From: Phycisphaerales bacterium | GTDB taxonomy: Bacteria; Planctomycetota; Phycisphaerae; Phycisphaerales; UBA1924 | NCBI GenBank assembly: GCA_022843045.1 | Contig: JALHOJ010000005.1 | Span: forward strand, 1 to 64,000 | Length of the DNA stretch: 64,000 nt | Reading direction: 5' to 3' | Shown here: positions 8,696 through 19,176 of the stretch, piece by piece | How the letters are laid out: the number at the start of each line of letters is the position of its first letter | Numbering within the stretch: position 1 is the stretch's first letter | Notes under the pieces: generated by a model | Databases searched by the model: none | What the model saw: only the letters and a program-made list of their open reading frames with translations | Told to the model about the DNA's origin: nothing | Made by a program: the position numbers and the translations under genes

Positions 8696-8953
8696 TCAAG
8701 CCACCACCGATCCCAGCAGCAACGCCAACATCGCAACTGCATACCTGTCAAAGAGCCGCCTGGGATCATGAGGCCCGGTGTACGGCGTCGCGGTGATCCA
8801 ACCCCAATACGCAGCCATATACGCGCAGTAGACCGCCGCGAGCAGAAACAAAAAGCCCAACGAGATCAGTGCAATCCGCATCGCGCGGCGGGATGGACAG
8901 CGTGCGATAGTCATGGTCGAGCCAGTGTTGTTGGCAGCCACATCACACTCCAA
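8696..8953 (-). CDS. Small two-helix membrane protein
   Basis: An 85-residue hypothetical protein. The first ATG (8953) has TTGGAG 4 nt upstream, which favours it over internal methionines at 8914 and 8881. Two hydrophobic segments (about 26-50 and 71-85) flank a short polar loop containing PHDPRRLFDRY. No family recognised. Confidence 0.5.
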   Translation of the reverse strand: MECDVAANNTGSTMTIARCPSRRAMRIALISLGFLFLLAAVYCAYMAAYWGWITATPYTGPHDPRRLFDRYAVAMLALLLGSVVA

Positions 8954-8978
8954 TTGCGAGCTCGCGTCTGGCGAGGGT

Positions 8979-9911
8979 TCAATAGTTCGCCGCCCAGTGT
9001 CGATTGGGAGGATCGAAGCTGGTGCGAATGAATGTCAGACTCGCGAAATACCGAGGGTCAAGATCAAAGCCGAGCGGAGTGGTAGTCCGTGTGCGTTCGT
9101 ATGACGTCTGTGGATTCTGAATCCAGCGTGCCGTGCGAAGGAGTTCGTAGAAGACGTACTCCGCGTGGGCGAGCGGCTGAGAAGATTCAAGGAAGCTCAA
9201 AAGCGTCGTCCTGCCAAAGACAATTTCCCCTCCGCGAGCTTTCGCCAAACCGCTACGCACGGCGTCCGCCGAGCGCCGCTCGACAGCAAGAACCAGCGCA
9301 GGAGGAGTGGGCACGGAGCCTAAGTGGCCGCTCGGGCGACGCAACGCGATGGTGTGCGTCAGACCATGCACGCGAGTGCGCCATGCATAGATCTCGGCGA
9401 TCTTTGTTTGCCGACGCAGTTCACTTTGAGGTCTCAGTACCCGGTCGGCCCAAAGCCGGTCCCATCCGATCTCTCGTGCCTGCTCTGGAGTGATGCAGTC
9501 AATGGCATTGTGTTCGAGATTGTGCCATGCTGCGGTGTGCTTTGGCACATTCAGAGCCCAAAGCAGTAAGCCAATCGGCACACATCGATACGAAGCGCTC
9601 CACGCGCGCCAGGGCGAGAGCCTCCCGAGAGAGGTCTTGATGACCGTTCTCTCCTTTCTCGAAAAGTGACGCTTCAGCCTCCGACACGACAACGCCGCTT
9701 TGCTTAGCTCATCCAGTTCCCTGGGCGAAAGTTGAGTCCGCAGCGGCAGGGGCACGTCGATCCGCTGACGCTTGGCCTCGGCGAACCCGCGAAGCAAGTA
9801 CGCGTAGTGACACGCGGCTCGAATGGCAACCAACTCTGAGTCGCGGGCGCGCGTCGAAGGCATGGCAAACGGTACGTTAAAGTCCGCTCGTTCGAGTCTG
9901 GTAGCCGTCAC
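8979..9911 (-). CDS. DUF4272-like protein
   Basis: 310 residues from a GTG at 9911; ATG 9863 is an alternative, and neither has a convincing ribosome site. The middle resembles DUF4272: LSPRELDELSKAAL, a WR-like block before CVPIGLLLWALNVP, ITPEQAREIGWDRLWADRVL, and an IYAWRTRV helix. The C-terminal part has no match I can name. By eye the coding sequence is less GC-biased than neighbouring genes, which may indicate later acquisition. The biochemical role of DUF4272 is unknown. Confidence 0.65.
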   Translation of the reverse strand: MTATRLERADFNVPFAMPSTRARDSELVAIRAACHYAYLLRGFAEAKRQRIDVPLPLRTQLSPRELDELSKAALSCRRLKRHFSRKERTVIKTSLGRLSPWRAWSASYRCVPIGLLLWALNVPKHTAAWHNLEHNAIDCITPEQAREIGWDRLWADRVLRPQSELRRQTKIAEIYAWRTRVHGLTHTIALRRPSGHLGSVPTPPALVLAVERRSADAVRSGLAKARGGEIVFGRTTLLSFLESSQPLAHAEYVFYELLRTARWIQNPQTSYERTRTTTPLGFDLDPRYFASLTFIRTSFDPPNRHWAANY

Positions 9912-9936
9912 TCTGCCCGCGGAGACACGTGCTCAG

Positions 9937-11451
<1,515 letters not shown>

Positions 11452-11582
11452 ACGGAATCTCCTTGGATAGCCGCGATTCTAGGGAAGAACCCAACCGCAC
11501 AAGCGGTCGGTTGGCCATCCCCGCAGCAGTGAAGTCGGCACGCGTTGCCCGACCAGCCGGATCCCTGCGTCCTGAGATCCCA

Positions 11583-11611
11583 AAGAAAAACCCCCGTCAT
11601 GCGACGGGGGT
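11583..11611 (-). terminator. Intrinsic terminator of the dockerin gene
   Basis: A nine-base perfect stem (ACCCCCGTC, 11590-11598, with 11603-11611) closes a 4-nt loop and, on the minus strand, is followed by TTTTTCTTT. It lies 30 bp past the stop codon. Confidence 0.92.
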
Positions 11612-11640
11612 CTCTCGGGAGGGAGGAAAAGGAAGTTCGC

Positions 11641-13914
11641 TTACTGCCCGCACAGCGTGCAGGGCCCTTCGCTGAACACCAGCAGGAACGAATCAATGTC
11701 GCACGGATCAAACAGCGCGCCGTCGTTGTTGAAGTCGACGTCGTTGCAGAAGTTCTCTTCAGGGATGCACGGCCCTTCGCTGAAGACCGACAGGAACGCG
11801 TCGATGTCGGTGGGATCAAACGACGAGAAGTCGTTGTTCACGTCAATCGAGTCGCAGATCACCGGGCAGGTGGGCCGCTCCACGATGTAGTTCACTTCGT
11901 CGCTGGTCGCGCCGCCGCAGGGGCTGATGAACTGGCAGCGCAGGACGTAGTCGCTCTGGCTGCCCGTGCGGCTGGGCGTCATGCCCAGGAACTGTCCGCT
12001 GCTGCCAAAGACGCTCAGCGTGCGCCCGTCGGGCATCACGTTGTCGCCATCGGTCAGCGCGATCCACGCGCCCGGCGCCGACGCCAGCCGAATCTCCCAC
12101 TGGCTCGACAGGTCCGCCGAGTTGCTCACCGCCACGGCGAACGTGCTGCCAAACGTGCTCGGGCATCCTTCCACATCCACCGGCTGCTGCGTGATGACGG
12201 TGCCCTGCTGGAAGATCACTTCCGCCGCCTGGCTCGTCACCGTGCCGCACGAGTTCGTGATGATGCAGCGATAGTTGCCATCGCGCCCGCTGCCGCAGTT
12301 GGCCTGGCCCACGCGCAGCTGGCTCTTGCTCGTGCCTTCATAGTCCCACTCGCCTCCGTACGGGAAGCCCGAGCACGACTCGGCGAGATCAACCCACTGG
12401 CCGGGATTGAACGGATCCTCGCGCTGCCACTGATACGTCATGGGCCACGTGCCGCTCGCGAAGACGTTGAGCGAAACGCCAAAGGGCGTGTACTGAATCG
12501 AAACGTTGTCCTGCGGATCCAGCGCGATGCTGGGAGGGCTGCACGCGATGCCCGTGCCGTTCAGATACAGCACGCCGTGATTGCCGGTGAACAAGCCCAG
12601 TTCCTGCGGCGTGCAGGTGGTGCGAGAATCCTGCACGCTCACTGAAAGCGCATTGCCGTCCGCGCTGATGCCCCGGCCCGCCGTCAGCGTGAAGCCCTGC
12701 TGCACGATCGGGCTGCCTGGCGCGATCTGCTCGATGTACATGCCCAGATCCATCGGCACGCCGCCGTTGATCGACGGGTTCCAGATGAAGGCCCGGCTGA
12801 TGCGATCGAAGAAGCTCGTGCCATAGCTGGCCGAGCCGATGATCGTATTGCCGTCATCGCTGATGGCGCTCGCGCTCATCCCCAACAGCGGCTTGGTCTC
12901 GACGCCATCGAAGAAGTCGGCAAGCAGGCCCAGAGCCGCAGGCGTCCACGAGTTGTCGGGCTGACGCGTCCAGCGGACGAGCTGGAACGAGCTGATGCCA
13001 AACGTCGCCTGGTTGAACGCAGGATCAGTCAGGCCCGCGATCGTCGTGCCAGAGCCGTTCACCGGGAATTGATCAAACGAGGGCGAAACGGTGTTCAGAA
13101 TCGTCTGCACGCCGTTGACCCACACGCAGGTGCGCCGCCCGGTGTACGGGCCAAACTCCGGATCAACGATCTCGCCCAGGTCATAGCCGGTGATCACCGT
13201 GCCGTCGTTGTTGATGAAGTCCGCGCGGGACGTGGTCGTGCCCGGCTGCACGGGCAGGGGCGTCACGGTGCCAAGCTGGCGATCCGCGATGAACGCGTAG
13301 AAGTCGCCGCACTGACCGGAAGCCGGTCCGCCGCCAAATCCAGTCAGGCCCGTCCACCACGCGCCGCCCACCATGTACCGCCCGTTGCCGGAAAGGTCAT
13401 TGACCGAGTTGATGTTCGAATCGCAGCGCGTGCCGCCGAAGAAGCGGTTCGTGCCCGGATCCAGCGTCCGCGCCAGCGACCCCGCATTCACCCAGCCGCC
13501 CGCGCTCGTCCAGCTGTGCGCGATCGTCGGGATCATGCACGGAATCGGCGCAGGCAGCGGCTCGCCCGGCGTGCACTCACCAAACGTGCAGTAGCCCGCG
13601 AAGCAATTCAGATCGCCCCAGTTCGCGTCGTTGTTCTTGCCCGTCGCCAGCACGCTCATGTCGGTGCTCGCGCGGATCGGCTCGATCGAAAGGCCCGTGC
13701 CCGGAATCCGCGTGTACCCCGTCGCGCGATCCCACGTGAAGATCGCATACTGCTCGATACTGGCGTCGAAGAACAAACCAGTCGTTTTCGTGCCGTCGGC
13801 GCTGATGTCGTCGGGCAAGCCGTTGATGATGAGCACCGGCTGGGCAAACGCCCCAGCGGCGAGCGCAAAGCCGGCAACCGCGGCGAGACGACAGGCAAGG
13901 GAACGAGCAAGCAT
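11641..13914 (-). CDS. Secreted protein with C-terminal GC-type dockerin
   Basis: 757 residues from ATG 13914, chosen because CAGGAG lies 7-8 nt upstream and a signal peptide (LACRLAAVAGFALAAGAFAQ) begins there. The first 450 residues look like repeated beta elements of an HAF/propeller kind (ISDDGNTIIGSASYG, ISADGNALSV). Two Ig-like segments with IALDPQDN and TYQW follow. The last 70 residues carry two Ca-loop-like repeats, each DxNxD...FDPxDID.FL.VFSEGPC, and end in CTLC. This is the GC-type dockerin tail seen on many secreted Phycisphaerae proteins, thought to be a sorting or anchoring module. The protein's own function is unknown. Confidence 0.88.
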   Translation of the reverse strand: MLARSLACRLAAVAGFALAAGAFAQPVLIINGLPDDISADGTKTTGLFFDASIEQYAIFTWDRATGYTRIPGTGLSIEPIRASTDMSVLATGKNNDANWGDLNCFAGYCTFGECTPGEPLPAPIPCMIPTIAHSWTSAGGWVNAGSLARTLDPGTNRFFGGTRCDSNINSVNDLSGNGRYMVGGAWWTGLTGFGGGPASGQCGDFYAFIADRQLGTVTPLPVQPGTTTSRADFINNDGTVITGYDLGEIVDPEFGPYTGRRTCVWVNGVQTILNTVSPSFDQFPVNGSGTTIAGLTDPAFNQATFGISSFQLVRWTRQPDNSWTPAALGLLADFFDGVETKPLLGMSASAISDDGNTIIGSASYGTSFFDRISRAFIWNPSINGGVPMDLGMYIEQIAPGSPIVQQGFTLTAGRGISADGNALSVSVQDSRTTCTPQELGLFTGNHGVLYLNGTGIACSPPSIALDPQDNVSIQYTPFGVSLNVFASGTWPMTYQWQREDPFNPGQWVDLAESCSGFPYGGEWDYEGTSKSQLRVGQANCGSGRDGNYRCIITNSCGTVTSQAAEVIFQQGTVITQQPVDVEGCPSTFGSTFAVAVSNSADLSSQWEIRLASAPGAWIALTDGDNVMPDGRTLSVFGSSGQFLGMTPSRTGSQSDYVLRCQFISPCGGATSDEVNYIVERPTCPVICDSIDVNNDFSSFDPTDIDAFLSVFSEGPCIPEENFCNDVDFNNDGALFDPCDIDSFLLVFSEGPCTLCGQ

Positions 13915-13970
13915 CGAAGGACTCCTGATCTGAGGTGGTGAGACGAAGCGCGGAATAAGGGAACACCTAG

Positions 13971-13998
13971 ATCGTACCATTTCACGGACTGTTTGCAA
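13971..13998 (-). promoter_or_regulatory. Candidate sigma70-type promoter of the dockerin gene
   Basis: On the minus strand TTGCAA (13998-13993), a 16-nt spacer and TACGAT (13976-13971) lie about 57 bp before the start codon. Each box matches consensus at four or more positions. Inferred from sequence only. Confidence 0.4.
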
Positions 13999-14106
13999 AG
14001 ACAAATTGAATGAAAGAGCAAAAAACGTGTCCGGGCGGCGTGCATTACCGCTATTGCACTGTAGAATGACAGGCACTGGGGTCTGTCAGGAGGCACAGGA
14101 CCGTTC

Positions 14107-15312
14107 ATGAGCCTAACAGAACCAATCCAATTGGTCGAAGAGAGCCGGTTTGCGTTGCAATCCCTCCGCCGCGCGCTGATCGAGATGTACGACTCGGTGG
14201 GGGCCGACCCCAGCGTGCCGCAGGACGTCTCGCGGCGGTTTGATCTCAATCGCAATCTGACATGGAAGCTCGCGCGCGTGATCGGCGCGCCCGATCCACT
14301 CGCCGCGCTCAATCACCTTCCGGGTCAGGCGGGGATGGAACTCGCGATCGAAGCGTTCGAGCGAGCGGGGGCGCCGCCAGCGATCACCGAGAGCGTGCGG
14401 AGCGCGATGAGCGAGTTTGCCGCGGTCGTGAAGGAACACGCCGGCGACCGCGAGCAGCTCGAACTGACGCTCGAGAGCATGGGGATGATCGAGGCCGACG
14501 CCGCGACCATCAGCGGGCGCGAACTCGCGTTCCGCGGCAACAGCAGCGTGTGGGGCGTGCAGGCGCGCACGCGTCTGACGACGATGATGGTCGCGCCGGG
14601 CAAGCCGGGCACGCACGACTACATCATGTTGTCGGGGTTGGTCGGCTTGCGGCGTTTGCGCCCCAGTGTCGAGTGGCGATTGGTGCGGGCACAGGTCTAC
14701 ACCGACGCGAGCGCGCTGATGAATGACGGTCCGGGAATGGACCAGATCGAGCGCAAACAGGCGGGAGACTTGCCCTTGGTCGTCAAGGAGTTCTGCTCGC
14801 CCAACATGCCCGCGCTGCTCGCCAAGCCTGGGCCAGATGGCATCGAGATTTGTCTGCCGGGCGGGCAAGTGGGCAACCGCGGGGCGTTTGACTGTTACTT
14901 CGGGTACATCTATCGCGGAATTCCCTGCACGCCTTCGCCGGACAACCTGCACGGTTCGGCCGCTGCGCCGGTGACGCTGCCAGTCGAGTCGCTGGTGTTT
15001 GATCTGATCGTGCATAAGGGCGTGAAGATGCCCAACATGCCAGAGGTCGCGATGTACGGCTTCCCGCAAGGCGGGCCCGATGGCCCAGCGGCCCAAACCG
15101 AGAGCAATCGCCTGCCGCTGCAGGAACGGCTGGTGGAGCTCGCCGGGTCTCCGCCTGCTCTGGCGACGCAAGCGGTGCCGGGATTGTCGAAGATGGGCAA
15201 CGCGCTGTACGCGCGGATGGGCTGGAATCCTGCGGACTTCCGCGGGCTTCGGCTGGTGGTGAAGCATCCGCCCATGGGGTCGCGGGTGGTGATGAAGTGG
15301 CCCTTGGTGTGA
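14107..15312 (+). CDS. Conserved-looking protein of unknown function
   Basis: A 401-residue soluble protein I do not recognise. The N-terminal 120 residues are helical with an HTH-like stretch (NLTWKLARVIGAPDPLAAL) and a helical pair (ESVRSAMSEFAAVVKEHAG), reminiscent of regulators. The remainder is a mixed alpha/beta domain with LAFRGNSSVWGVQARTR, LPLVVKEFCSPNMP and a beta-rich end (GLRLVVKHPPMGSRVVMKWPLV). There is no signal peptide or membrane helix. AGGAGG lies 12 nt before the ATG. It is divergent from the dockerin gene, and a 9-bp perfect hairpin follows the stop by 5 nt. Confidence 0.75.
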   Translation: MSLTEPIQLVEESRFALQSLRRALIEMYDSVGADPSVPQDVSRRFDLNRNLTWKLARVIGAPDPLAALNHLPGQAGMELAIEAFERAGAPPAITESVRSAMSEFAAVVKEHAGDREQLELTLESMGMIEADAATISGRELAFRGNSSVWGVQARTRLTTMMVAPGKPGTHDYIMLSGLVGLRRLRPSVEWRLVRAQVYTDASALMNDGPGMDQIERKQAGDLPLVVKEFCSPNMPALLAKPGPDGIEICLPGGQVGNRGAFDCYFGYIYRGIPCTPSPDNLHGSAAAPVTLPVESLVFDLIVHKGVKMPNMPEVAMYGFPQGGPDGPAAQTESNRLPLQERLVELAGSPPALATQAVPGLSKMGNALYARMGWNPADFRGLRLVVKHPPMGSRVVMKWPLV

Positions 15313-15317
15313 AGTGG

Positions 15318-15341
15318 CACGGACCTGTCCTCAGGTCCGTG
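15318..15341 (+). terminator. Nine-base perfect hairpin after a stop codon
   Basis: CACGGACCT (15318-15326) pairs perfectly with AGGTCCGTG (15333-15341) around a 6-nt loop. There is no T-tract, so it may stabilise the 3' end rather than terminate alone. It shares GTGGCACGG with the hairpin at 7518. Confidence 0.5.
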
Positions 15342-15704
15342 GGATGATCGCAAGAGCAACACCCCGACAGTGTCCGGCAAGAAACGCGACCATAAGGGAG
15401 CGTCGAACGTCGTGGCGCACGGGCGCACTCGGACTGCGACGCTTCCTGGCGGGCGAAGAGACGCAAAGCGTGCGATTGTGTTCACCGCCGCGGCAACCTT
15501 GCAGTTGCTTCGGTGGGAGTTGGCCTTTGGCAATGGACCCTTCGGGCATTGACTTGGGCAGTTCGCGTCCTTCCGAAACACTTCGACCGTATCTCCTAGC
15601 ACACTTTGCGTTGCGGCCTGAAGGATCTGGCGGGGTTTGGCGAGTTCGCGAAGCGCGTGCCGGCGAGCAAAACCAGCGACCGAATGCCCGACTTCCTAAA
15701 TGCA

Positions 15705-15727
15705 ACAAGCCGCGCTGCGGCGCGGCT
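15705..15727 (-). terminator. Probable terminator of the PepSY gene
   Basis: AGCCGCGC (15708-15715) pairs with GCGCGGCT (15720-15727) around TGCG. On the minus strand it is followed by TTGTTGCATTT, a weak T-rich tract, about 60 bp past the stop codon. Confidence 0.5.
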
Positions 15728-15788
15728 CATTGCTTGGGGAGGGGGGACTGTTGCGTGACGCCGGGTGCGTGTCACACCGAGCAGCGGA

Positions 15789-16910
15789 TCACAGGATCAC
15801 GCCGGTCACGGCGTGGACCTTGATGCTGCGGGTGCGGGCGCCCAGCGTGACCTTCACTTCGTACATGGGCTGGCCGCCCTGCATGCCGATCTCGATGGCG
15901 CTGACGTCGCCACGAGCGACGGTCAGGGCGCGGGCCATGGCGTCGGCGTGGGTAAGGGGCGTGCTTGTGCCAAGAGCGGTGCGGAACGCAGCGACCAGCG
16001 CGGCGTCGCCTGCGTCAAGGCCTTCGCTTTCGGAGCGGATGATCGCCCCGGTGCCGGGGTTGGCGCGGAACTCGATGGCGTTGGCGGCGTCGGGAGCAAT
16101 GGTCTTGACTTCAAGGCGAGCGCCGCGTTCACGCTTGAGGTCGGCTTCGACCACGAGCGTGCCGGCGGGTTGGTTGGCCAGCGCGTTGGCGATGGCATTG
16201 CTGATGGCGCGAGCGCCGTTGCCCAAGGCTGCGGGCACGGGGTTGTTGCTGCCGCCGTTGCCGCCACTGTTCCCGCCACCGTTGCCTCCGCTGTTGCCGC
16301 CACCATTCCCGCCGCTTGCGCCGCCGTTGTTATCGACGGAGGTGCTGAGCACCGCGCCGGTGACGGGATTGATGCGGACTTCGGCCTTGGTTGCGCCGTT
16401 CAGGACGGTGACCTTGTACGTGAGGCCGCGGCTGGTGCCGTCGACGCGGACGTCGGTGGCTTGGCCCGCGCCGCGGCTTTGCACAGCGATCTGCGCTGCC
16501 TGCGAGAAGTTGACGGTAAACGTGTTCATCGCCTGGCCGATGGTGGCCGCGTCGCGGGCTTCGCGCACGTTGATGGTCTGGCTGCGGCTGCGGAGGATCG
16601 CGCCGGTGATGGGGTTGATGTCCTGGCGAACGCGGGCGCGACGCATCGGATGCACGCCCTCGGTGCGATAGACGATCTGGCCGTTCTCGAGTTCAAACTT
16701 GACGCGGGTGATCACTGCGCCGGGGAAGGTGCCCGTCGTGGTGCTGGCGGCGGCCTGGAAGCCGATCACCTGATCCGCGGCGGGAAGCACGGTGCCGGGC
16801 GGAAAGTCATCAGAGCCGCTGGCGATGGCCACCGGCGCGAGGCCGGCCAGGCCGACGAGCGCGGCGAGCGTGAGCAGGCGGGCGGAAGAACGAATGTGCG
16901 TGCGGGTCAT
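15789..16910 (-). CDS. Secreted PepSY-repeat protein with glycine-rich linker
   Basis: 373 residues from ATG 16910, which has AAGGAG 5 nt upstream; longer readings lack a signal. The signal peptide is about RLLTLAALVGLAGLAPVAIA. PepSY-like beta-hairpin units follow: VKFELENGQIVYRTEGV with NPITGAILRSRS, then YKVTVLNGATKAEVRINPVTGAVL, and at the C-terminus YEVKVTLGARTRSIKVHAVTGVIL. A Gly/Asn/Ser-rich linker, encoded by short in-frame tandem repeats at about 16237-16325, separates the halves. PepSY domains are often protease-inhibitory or act as periplasmic redox or peptide modules; the role here is unknown. No operon partner. Confidence 0.85.
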   Translation of the reverse strand: MTRTHIRSSARLLTLAALVGLAGLAPVAIASGSDDFPPGTVLPAADQVIGFQAAASTTTGTFPGAVITRVKFELENGQIVYRTEGVHPMRRARVRQDINPITGAILRSRSQTINVREARDAATIGQAMNTFTVNFSQAAQIAVQSRGAGQATDVRVDGTSRGLTYKVTVLNGATKAEVRINPVTGAVLSTSVDNNGGASGGNGGGNSGGNGGGNSGGNGGSNNPVPAALGNGARAISNAIANALANQPAGTLVVEADLKRERGARLEVKTIAPDAANAIEFRANPGTGAIIRSESEGLDAGDAALVAAFRTALGTSTPLTHADAMARALTVARGDVSAIEIGMQGGQPMYEVKVTLGARTRSIKVHAVTGVIL

Positions 16911-17073
16911 GGGGGCTCCTTGAAACATACTGCGAGGGTAATTGTTCGATTGCTCAGACTCCATGCGGCGTCTTGTGCCAGAGACTCGCACGAAATCAGG
17001 AGAATTCCCCTTAGCGCAACCGATGCGACCGGAAGTTCCGAGAACCACGCACCATGCCCACGGGAAGCCGCTG

Positions 17074-17886
17074 ATGCAGGCTGTTGACTCAAGTCCTTCT
17101 CTCGCAGGACGGCAATGCATTCATTGCGGCTACCGATTGGACGGGCTGCATGCTGCCGGTATCTGTCCTGAGTGCGGACGGCTGATTGAGGACTCGCTCC
17201 AGGGTCTGTTGCTTCGATTTGCCTCGCCAGAGTACCTCCGGGAGGTCCTGTCCGGGCTCTCGCTGTACCTGAACGGCATCTTGGCGATGGTGGCGGTCAT
17301 GGCACTCGGGTTCGCTGGCAATATGTACTCGCCAAACAACGCCACCATCGGCGCGGCCATCACGGCGTTGGGACTGATTCCCAGCGTGATGATGATCCTG
17401 GGATTCTGGAAGTTCACGGCGCCGGATCCGGGGTATGTGGGCCAAGAAACCCCGGACGACGCGAGACGGATCGCTCGAATCTCGCTGGTCGTGAACGCAG
17501 CGATGACGGCGATTGGCGCAGTGTTTGAGTTTCTGGGCTATGCCGGCAAGCCGACGAACCTGCTGGGTGGCGGTATGCCCCTCTGGGTGCTGCTCATTGG
17601 CGCGATTCTGATCTTGGTGGGATTGGTGACGTGGGTGGCCCAGTTCTTTGCTGGCTTGAAGTACACGTCGTGGATGATGAGCCGCATCCCCGACGAGGAG
17701 TTGGTCAAGCGGTGCAAGAAGTACATGTGGCTCTTGCCGCTGGTGTTTGTGCTTGGGTTGGCGTGCGCCGGCTTGGGGCCGTTGATCGCTCTGGTGATGT
17801 ACTGGAACCACCTCGACAAGCTTCGCAAATACCTGCAAACACTGGACATACCGGCGGAATCAAGCCCCTACGCCGTGCCCCGGTGA
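17074..17886 (+). CDS. Zinc-ribbon multi-pass membrane protein
   Basis: About 270 residues from ATG 17074, preceded by GGGAAG. Near the N-terminus is a four-cysteine ribbon, CIHCGYRLDGL...CPECG, a form common in planctomycete membrane proteins. Five or six hydrophobic segments follow, including LYLNGILAMVAVMALGFAG, a TALGLIPSVMMILGFW block, PLWVLLIGAILILVGLV and LLPLVFVLGLACAGLG. There is no enzymatic motif. The ribbon is probably cytosolic and the function is unknown. The same type of ribbon occurs at the C-termini of the tandem proteins at 56664 and 57521. Confidence 0.8.
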   Translation: MQAVDSSPSLAGRQCIHCGYRLDGLHAAGICPECGRLIEDSLQGLLLRFASPEYLREVLSGLSLYLNGILAMVAVMALGFAGNMYSPNNATIGAAITALGLIPSVMMILGFWKFTAPDPGYVGQETPDDARRIARISLVVNAAMTAIGAVFEFLGYAGKPTNLLGGGMPLWVLLIGAILILVGLVTWVAQFFAGLKYTSWMMSRIPDEELVKRCKKYMWLLPLVFVLGLACAGLGPLIALVMYWNHLDKLRKYLQTLDIPAESSPYAVPR

Positions 17887-17999
17887 TCGTGCGAGCGGCG
17901 GTGTTGCTTGTAGTTGAGAGTCCCTACCCTCCGCCCAGTTTGCACCACGCTTCCCGCGCCTGGAGTGTTCCGGCGTTGGGCGGTGTCGGAGTCTGATTC

Positions 18000-18875
18000 A
18001 TGCGCACGTCGTTCGTCAATGTCCTGGCCGCTTCGCTGCTTGCTTGCGCGGGCGCCGCCATTCCGCAGTCCTGGGCTCAGGAAAACCCGCAGCCCGCCAA
18101 GGATGGCACGCCTGCCCCGGCTGAGAACTCCGCCACGACGCCCGAGCAGGTCGCGGATCAGTTTGCCAAGGCCGCGATCGAAGCCGCCAAGCCGAAGGGA
18201 ATTCCCGTGCCCGATATGCCCGTTGTCGCCACGTCCGAAGTTGAAGGCATCAAGATCGAAGACATGAAGATCGGCGACGGCGCCGAGATCAAGAAGGGCG
18301 CGATGGTCCTCGCCCACTACCACGGCACGCTCGTGGACGGTGGCACGCCCTTTGACTCCTCCTTCGAGCGGGGCGAGCCGATCGCGTTCCCCCTCTCGGG
18401 CGTCATTCAGGGTTGGCAGTTGGGCGTGCCGGGCATGAAGGTCGGCGGGATCCGCCGCCTCACGATCCCGGCGGACAAGGCGTACGGCTCGCAAGGCGCG
18501 GGCAACGTGATTCCGCCCGATGCGGCCCTGACGTTCATCATTCAGATGGTCGGCACGGTCGAAGTCGTCGACGACAAAGTCGGCGAGGGCGAGGCGGCGG
18601 GCGCGATGTGTGTGGCGGTGACGTCGTACACGATGAAGGACGAAGCCGGGAAGGTCGTTGAGAGCCGCACGAAGGAAAACCCCTACATCTGGCTGCCCGG
18701 CGAGTTCCAAGCCGTGAACGCGGCGCTCGAGGGCATGAAGGTGGGCGGCAAGCGCACGATCAAGATCCCCAAGGAGTTCAACAAGCCCAACCCGATGGGC
18801 CCGCCCAGCACCCGCCCGACCGACGTGGCGCTCACGGTGGAAGTGGAACTGACCTCGGTTCGCAACCTGCAGTAG
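18000..18875 (+). CDS. Exported FKBP-type peptidyl-prolyl isomerase, two domains
   Basis: The 291-residue protein has a signal peptide ending about SWAQ (26). The first FKBP domain (about 82-180) is canonical: VLAHYHGTLVDGGTPFDSSF, GVIQGWQLGVPGMKVGGIRRL, IPADKAYG and IPPDAALTFIIQM. The second (about 185-290) is degenerate, retaining EFQAVNAALEGMKVGGKRTIKIP but lacking the FDSS core, so it is probably a binding or dimerisation unit. It assists folding in the periplasm. With the cyclophilin at 1593 this makes two exported PPIases in the window. A strong terminator follows. Confidence 0.92.
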   Translation: MRTSFVNVLAASLLACAGAAIPQSWAQENPQPAKDGTPAPAENSATTPEQVADQFAKAAIEAAKPKGIPVPDMPVVATSEVEGIKIEDMKIGDGAEIKKGAMVLAHYHGTLVDGGTPFDSSFERGEPIAFPLSGVIQGWQLGVPGMKVGGIRRLTIPADKAYGSQGAGNVIPPDAALTFIIQMVGTVEVVDDKVGEGEAAGAMCVAVTSYTMKDEAGKVVESRTKENPYIWLPGEFQAVNAALEGMKVGGKRTIKIPKEFNKPNPMGPPSTRPTDVALTVEVELTSVRNLQ

Positions 18876-18907
18876 TTCTGTTCGCTTGACCTGATTCGCT
18901 ATGAAGG

Positions 18908-18934
18908 GCCGCGGACAACTGTCCGCGGCTTTTT
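18908..18934 (+). terminator. Intrinsic terminator of the FKBP gene
   Basis: GCCGCGGAC (18908-18916) pairs perfectly with GTCCGCGGC (18921-18929) around AACT, and is followed by TTTTTC. It lies 33 bp past the stop. Confidence 0.95.
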
Positions 18935-18962
18935 CTTGGGTATGGTGCACTGGGAAGATGGG

Positions 18963-19118
18963 TTCACCGCAGAGAACGCGGAGAGCGCGCGAGGGAGAAG
19001 AGTCGCCGAGAACTAGCGGGGATGGTCGCGGATTTCAAACCAGGACTTTGTCTTGATCCGCGTCTATCCGCGAGAATCCGCGGCGCCTCTTCTCTTCTTC
19101 CGTGATCTCCGTGGTGAA
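18963..19118. repeat. Long imperfect inverted repeat, CACNGAGA-type arms
   Basis: Left arm 18963-19002 (TTCACCGCAGAGAACGCGGA onwards) is imperfectly complementary to right arm 19084-19118 (ending CTCCGTGGTGAA). A nested module of ATCCGCG-type repeats lies at 19050-19083. The arms consist of short degenerate GAGA/CGGAG units. The element occupies most of the 300-bp gap between the FKBP terminator and the methyltransferase start; nothing else is seen in that gap. Confidence 0.7.
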
Positions 19119-19176
19119 CTCGAGTGTCAGTGACGTCCGCCGCTCCCCGACGCTCGCGTTTCTTGATGAGGTTTCC

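Larger units (their letters stand above)
15313..15788. other. Non-coding gap
   Basis: This 476-bp interval between a plus-strand gene and a minus-strand gene has no ORF I would defend. It holds the hairpin at 15318-15341 and the weak terminator at 15705-15727. The rest shows no repeat or promoter that I can support. Confidence 0.5.

Noticed and set aside
11545-13941. Plus-strand ORFs opposite the dockerin gene
   Set aside because: The minus strand has a signal peptide, ribosome site, terminator and dockerin, so the plus-strand frames are shadows.
15343-15700. Small ORFs in the gap after the unknown gene
   Set aside because: None has a ribosome site, domain or conserved-looking composition.
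16237-16325. Tandem repeat considered as a CRISPR or minisatellite
   Set aside because: It is in frame and encodes a Gly/Asn/Ser linker of the PepSY protein; units are too short and unspaced for CRISPR.
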